A stretch of DNA of 18,286 nt, taken from contig LNGK01000007.1 in assembly GCA_001510575.1 (NCBI GenBank), positions 2,652,461-2,670,746 of the forward strand, read 5' to 3'. The notes under the pieces were generated by a model. It was not told the origin of the DNA. It saw only the letters and a program-made list of their open reading frames with translations, and searched no databases. Each line of letters begins with the position of its first letter. Position 1 is the stretch's first letter. Source of the DNA: Knoxdaviesia capensis. Lineage: Eukaryota > Ascomycota > Sordariomycetes > Microascales > Gondwanamycetaceae. This document shows, one piece after another, positions 12,336-18,286 of the stretch. The position numbers and the translations under genes were made by a program.

Positions 12336-12679
12336 TGTTGAATATTGGATTAATTTATGTTATATTATCCTTTGTATAGCCGGAAGTTTATGATAAAGAA
12401 TAAGGCTACGATGAATAGCCTGGGGAATAATGATGGATATAATATGGAATTACGAAGAGCCTAGTATGGGAAGGGAAGCCTTGGAAGGCATCAGGGATCT
12501 AGATAGGAGGAAGCCTGGATCCTATAGGGGATAAGAAGGAAGCTTTCCCCCTATCTATTCTAGTATAGTATTTTATAGCTATTAACTACTTATCTTGTTT
12601 TTTACCCCCTACCTTTATGAATGGTATTAACTATAAAGTTACGCTTCTAATTCTAACCGCCTTTCCTATATTTCGAATA
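12336..12679 (+). repeat. 5' LTR, largely spared by RIP
   Basis: Begins tgttgaatattgg and ends cctatatttcgaata; the usual final CA is TA. It keeps more than a dozen TG or CA sites (for example gatgaatagcctgggg, ggcatcaggg), unlike everything around it. By alignment with the 3' LTR I count 19 substitutions and one T indel. All 19 are TA against TG or CA; 17 have the mutated state in the 3' LTR and 2 in the 5' LTR. A TATA-like stretch, tagtatagtattttatagc, near 12561-12579 could belong to the LTR promoter, but this is only suggestive. Confidence 0.95.
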
Positions 12680-12699
12680 GGTTATGAGCCCGGCGCTTA
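12680..12699 (+). other. Primer-binding site, half-tRNA initiator-Met type
   Basis: Starts directly after the 5' LTR: ggttatgagcccggcgctta. Its reverse complement contains gggctcataacc, the anticodon loop (CAU) and stem of fungal initiator tRNA-Met, with gcgc next to it as in the D-arm side. Copia elements prime from the 5' half of cleaved initiator tRNA rather than the tRNA 3' end, and this site fits that mode. The tRNA sequence is recalled from memory, so the exact length of pairing is not certain. Confidence 0.82.
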
Positions 12700-12931
12700 T
12701 AGCTTTATACCTTACTATTTTCGTTTCGACCTACCCCCCCCCCTTAACCTACTTATTAATCCTACGGGAACCGAGAAAATTTCCGTAGTCCCTCCCCCCC
12801 CTTGTTTTCGGATCCTAGAAGCCGTTTAACTCCTATGGCACTCCGATTTTTTACGTTCTAATTAAACGAGTTTTAGTAACTAATTCTACCCCCCCTTCCC
12901 CTACCGAGTTAGCCTTACTATTTACGATATT
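12700..12931 (+). other. Retrotransposon leader with C-rich tracts
   Basis: Untranslated stretch between the primer site and gag. It holds runs of 10 C (12734-12743), 8 C (12794-12801) and 7 C (near 12888-12894). A few TG/CA survive (cttgtt at 12803, tatggcactcc near 12834-12844), after which they nearly vanish, so the edge of the RIP-spared patch lies near 12.85 kb. No gene is supported here. Confidence 0.7.
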
Positions 12932-15900
12932 ATATAACGATCGATATCCTTAACTAAGTCCTCGACTTCGAGGTAGAAGAGAGCCGAGCTTCTAGCTAAT
13001 ATCTACGAGGCTACCCTAGAACCCGAGGGAGAGACTCCTATATATATACCTAATACCTATACCGTCTACTATCCTCCCCTCCCCTAGGTATAGTTTATAG
13101 AAGTAATAACCGAGATAGTTATTAAGAACTTAAGGGAAATTAAGAAGGATAGCGATAGGAAGTAGAACTAAATCGTAGATTTAGAGCGGTAGTAAGTATT
13201 AATTAAGAAGATCTTAGAGATATAAGATAAGGTTTTATAGATAACTTAGGAGAATAAACGATAACGTAGATCCTCTTTTTAATAGTAGGAATACTAGTCG
13301 GAAGATAAAGATAACGATAACTTAGACGAAAACGGGAACTATAGACGTTCGGCTACGAAGGTTAAGATAAAGGAGCTTAAGAACCACGTTATCCTTATCG
13401 ATAAGACCCTAAAGCTAGCTAGTACTTTAGAATAGCTATAGTAGTCTAAAGAGTTCGAGACTACCTTAAGCGTATTAGGTATTACCGTCGAATAACTCCG
13501 AGACCTCTAACCCCTAGTAAGCGCGTATATAGCACGTATAATAAAGGAATCGATCGCCCCCGAGATTTCCTCTATATTTAAGGATAAGGTAAATACTTAT
13601 ACCCTATTTAGATCGCTAAAGTAGAATTTCTAAGTAACTAGGGAGTCGCGGATTAAAAATATTATAGTAGTTTTTAATTTCTAAACCGAACTAAGAGAGG
13701 GAGTATATTAAATCCTAAATCGATTCGTCTCTATAGTATATAAGGTAAGACTAGAAGGGCTCGTAATCCCGACTATCTTAACCGCGATAGGTACTTACTA
13801 TTATATTATTACCCGCTACCTTAAGCTTAATAGAGACCTCCGCGCTATCCTAAAGAGTTTTAATAAAGATATTAACGATAAGGCCGCCCTTATTATAGCT
13901 ATATCTAAATATATAGCTAAGAATATAAACCGCGCTACGCGCTAATAGTAATCTAGATATCCTCCTAACTAGAAGAAGGATAATAGCGTAAAGAAACCTG
14001 ACTACTATACCCCCCCCTCCCTTAAGCCTACCGCTAGTAGTATCCCTATCTAGAAGAAGAGTGATATTTAATACTATTAATACGGCTTAAAAGGTTATAT
14101 TATAAGTAAGTACCGAGTAAAGGCGAATAGTAAAGAGAAGACTTATAAGCTAGGAGCCGCGAATACTATAACTTCTACTAAGAAGCCTACTAAAGGTAAA
14201 GGTAATAAGCCTCTAAAGGACGCTAAGCTAGAGGAGTCGATTACCCTCTATAGTACTACCTATACCGTTATAAACTAACGACCCTTTAAGCCTTACCCCG
14301 TATACTATATCCGTATAAATTAGATTTATAATATAGGTTTAGATTCTTATATTTTAAATAACCTATCTTAGTTTAAGCGAGGATCCCTAAAGACTTTTAC
14401 TAATTTAATTAAGTTAAGGAGCGGATTATCGGGAGTTTAATATATTAAAACTATTTAACTCTGGATAAAGGATAGATCTAACCTTAGAATTACTAACGTT
14501 TAGTATTACCTTACTTTTCCTATTAACGTTATCTCCGGAATTATTTAGTATAAGAAGGGGTACGTTCTAGTAGTAGACTAGCTAATAATTAAGGATAAGG
14601 TTATTATTACTATCTTTCTAATAGAAAGAGGCTTTACGCTAGAAATAAAGGAAGGCCCTAAGGCCTATACGACTATAGACGAGGTTCCTCGCGAGGAAGG
14701 CTATACCTTATATACCGAAGTTAACGGTACCGTATACGCTAACGTGTCCCTACGTACGCTTTTAGAAAGCGAGGCTCTTATATACTAGCGCCTTTACTAC
14801 CTTAGAAGGGTAGCTATATCCTAAATAGTTAAGGCGGTTACTAGTTCTCTAGTTAAGAAGGTAACTAGACTTATCGAGCCTTATAGTACCTACGAGTTTA
14901 GAAAGATAACGTCTTTTAAACTACTAGACTCTAAAGTACCCTCTAAGGTACCTAGGGAGGTTATCTATATAGATATAGGTACTATACGACTAGTATCTAC
15001 GAGCGGGAATAGCTACTTCTTATTAGTATATAATAAAGCGACGAGCTAATAGTCGGTTTATATAATAGCCTAGAAGAGTAATATACTTATATATATCCGG
15101 AAGACCGTTAAGAGATAGGCGCTAGAGCTAGGCCGAAAGCCTAAGAAGCTCTATAGCGATAACGGTATTAACGTCGGTATTAAGAAGCTAGCTACTTACT
15201 ATAATAAGTAGGGAATCGAGTATATAATATCGCCTCTATATTACCTAACCGAGAACGGGCGTATTAAGTATAGTATCCGCGAGGTCTTATAGAAGACTAG
15301 AGTAACTATTATTACTAAGAGTATCCTACTAGAGCTATAAGATAAGATTATAACCGTAGTAGTCTATATACTTAATCGGATAGTTATCTCTAGGAGCTTT
15401 AATACGCTAATTAGCGCCTTTTAGAAGGCTTACGGGATATATAAGAAGGTTAATATATTATACCTTCGAATACTAGGTTCTAAATATATCGTATATATAA
15501 ACCCCCTCTAGCGATAGAAGATATTAAGCGCTAAATTCGATAGCTAAAATACTAAGCTAGTACCTATAGGCGTAGAAGGTATCTTAGTTAGATACTAAGG
15601 CCACTATCTTTATAGAGTATAGATTCTAGAATTCGGATAGGTATATATTACTAAGGATATCTAGTTTTAGGAACGTATCTATAAGCTTTTATATAGAAAG
15701 TATATTCGATCTTACCCTCTAGGAGCGTTACGTTAATTAAAAGCTAGCGTTACTACTAGTAGTAGTATCCTTAAGAAGGGGATATCTAGCGTATCGGAGC
15801 TATTTAGCGTACTGGAGCTATCTAGGGTATCGGAGCTAACGGCTATATTAGAACCGTCTAATACGTAGAACTTATTAGACGATAAGGAAGTTACGACTAC

Positions 15901-17638
15901 GAATCCTCTTATTACTAACGAGAGCCGCTTAAGATTAGATAAACTTAAAGACCTTAATAAATTAACTAGCGACTAACTACTAGGAAATACTTTTATAGTA
16001 GTATCTAATTTAATCTACTTACGTAATACTAATAAAGTATTAAAGCGTAACCTTTAGCGAGATTAGAAAGCTATAGGAACCTAGATAGAAGCTATTAAGA
16101 CTAAATTTCGGAAGGTTATTAAGATAAAGACTTTTAAGGTAATATAGGGAAAGCCTCTAAAGAAACTAATTACTACGAAGCTCGCCTTTTAATAGAAGAC
16201 TAACGTAGAGGGTAACGAAACTAAGAAGAAAGTAAGATAGTACGCTCGAGGCTTTTAATAACGAGAAGGCGTTGACTTCTATAAAACGTTCGTATCGACC
16301 GCGACCCTAGATACGTAGAGGATCCTATTAGCCCTCGTAGTTAAGACGAGAGCTACCTTACGGTAGATAGACGTAGTTTCTACTTACTTATAAGGAGAGC
16401 TTAAGGAAACGATCTATATTATCCCTAAGCCTATAATATATAAGTACTTAGACGAATATCCTAAGGAGGCCCTAAAGGTTAGATAGAAGTTAGGAAGCGC
16501 TTAGTAGTATTTTATTCTACTAAAACTACTATATAGATTAAAGTAGTTAGGAAGATAGTAGTAGATTCGCCTCCGAGAGGTATTCGTAATAATCGGATTT
16601 AAGCCTTTATAGGCTAACGACGTAACCTACTATAACCCTTAGACCTAAGTAGTTATCTCTTCTTACGTTAATAACCTACTAATCCTTTCCCTTAATAAAT
16701 CTATAGCCGATTAATTTAAGAAAGACCTAGTAAGTATCTTAATCTCTAAGTACTAAGGAGAGCCCGAATAGCTCTTAGGAATAGCTATTAAGATCGAGAA
16801 CGATAGTATCTTAATTAGCTAGGATACCTATATTAGAGATATACTAGAGGAGTTTTAGCTTTTAAATTACTAAACCGTAACTACGCTAATAGAGCTAGTT
16901 ACCTTTTTACCCCCTAAGTATAAAGATATATAACCTACCGATTAAGGCTTATACTATTAAATAATAGGAAAGCTCTTATACCTTATAGGAAAGACCTAAC
17001 CTAACGTAGCTTACGCTATATATTAGTACGCGCGCTTCTCTTACGACCTACGAATTATATACGCTAAAGGCTTAAAGCGTATACTATAGTACCTTACTAG
17101 ATACGCTTAGAAAGGGATTACTTACTAAAGGAGTCTTATAACGTAAGATTAGATACTAAACGCCTAGGCCGATACCTCGTACGGTAATACCGAAGACGCC
17201 GAATTTAAATTAACTACTAGTTACGTTATTATACTTAATAATAACCCTATTAGCTAGTATAGTAAACGGTAGAGGCGGACTACCGATTCTTCCGCTAAAA
17301 CCGAGATCTACGCGTTACGAGAAATTATATACTACCTAGTATAGCTTTAATATTTACTAACCGAGCTTAACTTTTATATTAGGAATATCGTCCTCTAGGA
17401 GGATAATACCGCTACTATTACTACTATTACGAAACCTACTTACTATCCGAACCTAAAGTACGTCGGTACGCCTCTTTACTTTACTATCAACCGAGTATAG
17501 GAACTTAATATTAGAGTATAATACGTGCCTATAATAGAATAATTAGCGGATATACTAATTAAGCTATTAGGAAGAGTACTATTTAAGAGGTACGCGGGAC
17601 TACTAGTATATAACGTTCTAGCTAAGAAGGGGTATTAA
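12932..17638 (+). pseudogene. Copia gag-pol polyprotein, inactivated by RIP
   Basis: All landmarks fall in one plus-strand frame, so this was a single uninterrupted Gag-Pol of about 1,570 codons. Zinc knuckle C-x2-C-x4-H-x4-C at 14072-14113 (Cys/His codons now TAC/TAT). Protease D-T-G at 14330-14338, its Asp now AAT. Integrase zinc-domain WRL-H-L near 14783-14800. Integrase catalytic triad: Asp at 14972, Asp in SDNG at 15158 (62 codons later), and the third acid 36 codons on at 15266, now AAG (Lys), as a TG-to-TA change of attgag gives. RT starts near 16080, with an ARGF block near 16257 and YVDD at 16664-16675 reading tacgttaataac. RNase H has AWAD near 17159 and SKR near 17261. Dozens of in-frame TAG/TAA match former CAG, CAA or TGG codons. 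The start is uncertain (ATA at 12932 or 12944). The stop lies inside the 3' LTR at 17636-17638 (TGA in the 5' LTR copy, TAA here). Confidence 0.93.
17621..17632 (+). other. Polypurine tract (plus-strand primer)
   Basis: gctaagaagggg directly precedes the 3' LTR. The purine run aagaagggg is the expected primer for plus-strand DNA synthesis. It also encodes the last codons of the gag-pol frame (aag aag ggg). Confidence 0.88.
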
Positions 17639-17975
17639 ATATTAGATTAATTTATATTATATTATCCTTTATATAGCCGGAAGTTTATAATAAAGAATAA
17701 GGCTACGATAAATAGCCTAGGGAATAATAATAGATATAATATAGAATTACGAAGAGCCTAGTATAGGAAGGGAAGCCTTAGAAGGTATTAGGGATCTAGA
17801 TAGGAGGAAGCCTAGATCCTATAGGGGATAAGAAGGAAGCTTTCCCCCTATCTATTCTAGTATAGTATTTTATAGCTATTAACTACTTATCTTATTTTTT
17901 ACCCCCTACCTTTGTGAATGGTATTAACTGTAAAGTTACGCTTCTAATTCTAACCGCCTTTCCTATATTCGAATA
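17633..17975 (+). repeat. 3' LTR, RIP-mutated
   Basis: Begins tattaaatattag and ends cctatattcgaata. Over its first ~270 bases every TG/CA of the 5' LTR is TA here (17 sites). In its last part the sign flips: tttgtgaatgg and aactgtaaag (17911-17935) keep TG where the 5' LTR has TA at two of those sites. One T is missing near 17969 relative to the 5' LTR. Confidence 0.95.
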
Positions 17976-17980
17976 TACGG
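17976..17980. repeat. Target site duplication, right copy (tacgg)
   Basis: tacgg directly after the 3' LTR, matching 12331-12335; it continues into ctagccgctaag, the next part of the interrupted array unit. Confidence 0.93.
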
Positions 17981-18164
17981 CTAGCCGCTAAGTATCTTTT
18001 ATACGGTATAGGTAAAAGGAATAACTATAATAAAAGGTAGATATAAGCTTTCTAGCTACTACCCCGCTATAGAATATAGATACGGCTAGTAGCTAAGTAT
18101 CTTTTATACGGTATAAGTAAAAAGAATAACTATAATAGAAGGTAGATAGAAGCTTTCTAGGCGG
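17981..18164. repeat. Distal remainder of the subtelomeric array
   Basis: 66 bp (17981-18046) completes the unit cut by the retrotransposon. A 105-bp truncated unit (18047-18151) follows, then 13 bp of a new unit (gctttctaggcgg, 18152-18164). The stretch 17981-18151 matches 11757-11928 with only about two substitutions that I could see, including the same internal deletion, so the full-plus-truncated pair was duplicated as a block. Confidence 0.92.
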
Positions 18165-18286
18165 TTACTTAGGGTTACTTAGGGTTACTTAGGGTTACTT
18201 AGGGTTACTTAGGGTTACTTAGGGTTACTTAGGGTTACTTAGGGTTACTTAGGGTTACTTAGGGTTACTTAGGGTTACTTAGGGTT
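18165..18286 (+). repeat. Telomere: perfect 10-base repeat TTACTTAGGG
   Basis: Twelve identical units of ttacttaggg plus tt to the last base, with no variants. The G-rich strand runs 5'->3' outward, as at a right chromosome end. The repeat equals TTAGGG with an added TTAC, so the TTAGGGTTA core read by Myb-type telomere proteins is present once per unit. The length of about 120 bp is in the range usual for filamentous fungal telomeres, so it may be close to full, but the true end could be cut by the assembly. Confidence 0.96.

Larger units (their letters stand above)
12336..17975 (+). mobile_element. Full-length Copia-type LTR retrotransposon (dead)
   Basis: A 5,640-bp element flanked by a 5-bp tacgg duplication. 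It has two LTRs of 344 and 343 bp, a half-tRNA-type primer site just inside the 5' LTR, one long gag-pol frame in the order Gag, protease, integrase, RT, RNase H, and a purine tract abutting the 3' LTR. Integrase before RT defines Copia (Pseudoviridae-type) rather than Gypsy. It is inserted within a 236-bp subtelomeric unit: the pieces 12165-12335 and 17981-18046 rejoin to 237 bp. Almost all of the interior has lost CA and TG, so the element is inactive as it stands. The 5' LTR is mostly spared. Confidence 0.95.

Noticed and set aside
12680..12700. Fragment of a tRNA-Met gene
   Set aside because: Only the anticodon-arm complement is present, at the exact inner edge of the LTR and without the other arms. 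It is a primer site.
12617..12829. A 70-codon open frame starting atgaatgg
   Set aside because: It runs from the last part of the 5' LTR through the primer site into the leader. It is open only because this patch escaped RIP, its protein shows no domain, and its proline runs come from C-tracts. The 3' LTR copy has gtg at the start position.
5661..17632. Alternative genetic code reading TAG/TAA as sense
   Set aside because: The stops sit where CAG, CAA or TGG are expected, and CA/TG is also missing outside coding regions, so RIP explains them.
18165..18286. Interstitial telomere repeat or assembly filler
   Set aside because: It is strictly terminal, has the right strand polarity, and joins fungal subtelomeric repeats. 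A true end is more likely, though raw reads would settle it.

Overview
The window reads as the right-hand end of a chromosome from a filamentous ascomycete (Pezizomycotina) with strong repeat-induced point mutation (RIP). Three things support this. The last 122 bases are a perfect G-rich telomere array running 5'->3' to the end. CA and TG dinucleotides are almost absent over about 12 kb while CG remains common, as expected when CpA is turned into TpA on both strands. The relics inside belong to fungal families: a telomere-linked RecQ-type helicase and a Copia retrotransposon. The genus cannot be named from the sequence. No intact protein-coding gene is visible.

Layout: (1) 1-5480 is a tandem satellite of about 41-bp and 53-bp units, already in progress at base 1. 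It is interrupted at 2367-2615 by a different sequence holding a 74-bp duplication, and it fades out by about 5660. (2) About 6070-9845, minus strand, is the RIP-destroyed relic of a telomere-linked helicase (TLH-like) gene. Its reading frame can be followed by treating TA as a possible former CA or TG. (3) 10641-12335 is a subtelomeric tandem array of about 236-bp units. (4) 12336-17975 is a complete-length Copia-type LTR retrotransposon on the plus strand, inserted into that array with a 5-bp target duplication. It has two LTRs, a half-tRNA-iMet-type primer site, one long dead gag-pol frame and a purine tract. (5) 17981-18164 is the rest of the interrupted array. (6) 18165-18286 is the telomere, with a 10-base repeat (TTACTTAGGG, equivalently TTAGGGTTAC) rather than plain TTAGGG.

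The parts record a history. A helicase gene and tandem repeats built the chromosome end. The array carries a duplicated full-plus-truncated unit pair, so it was amplified after a deletion. A Copia element then jumped in about 200 bp (without the element) from the telomere. RIP erased almost every coding signal, including the catalytic codons of the element. The 5' LTR largely escaped RIP while its 3' partner did not, which gives a direct readout of the mutation process.

Most interesting for follow-up: the 10-base telomere repeat, the LTR pair as an internal RIP control, the satellite whose variation is concentrated at CpG sites, and the helicase ghost next to the telomere. Protein calls rest on conserved motifs read by eye and family consensus recalled from memory; no database search was possible.
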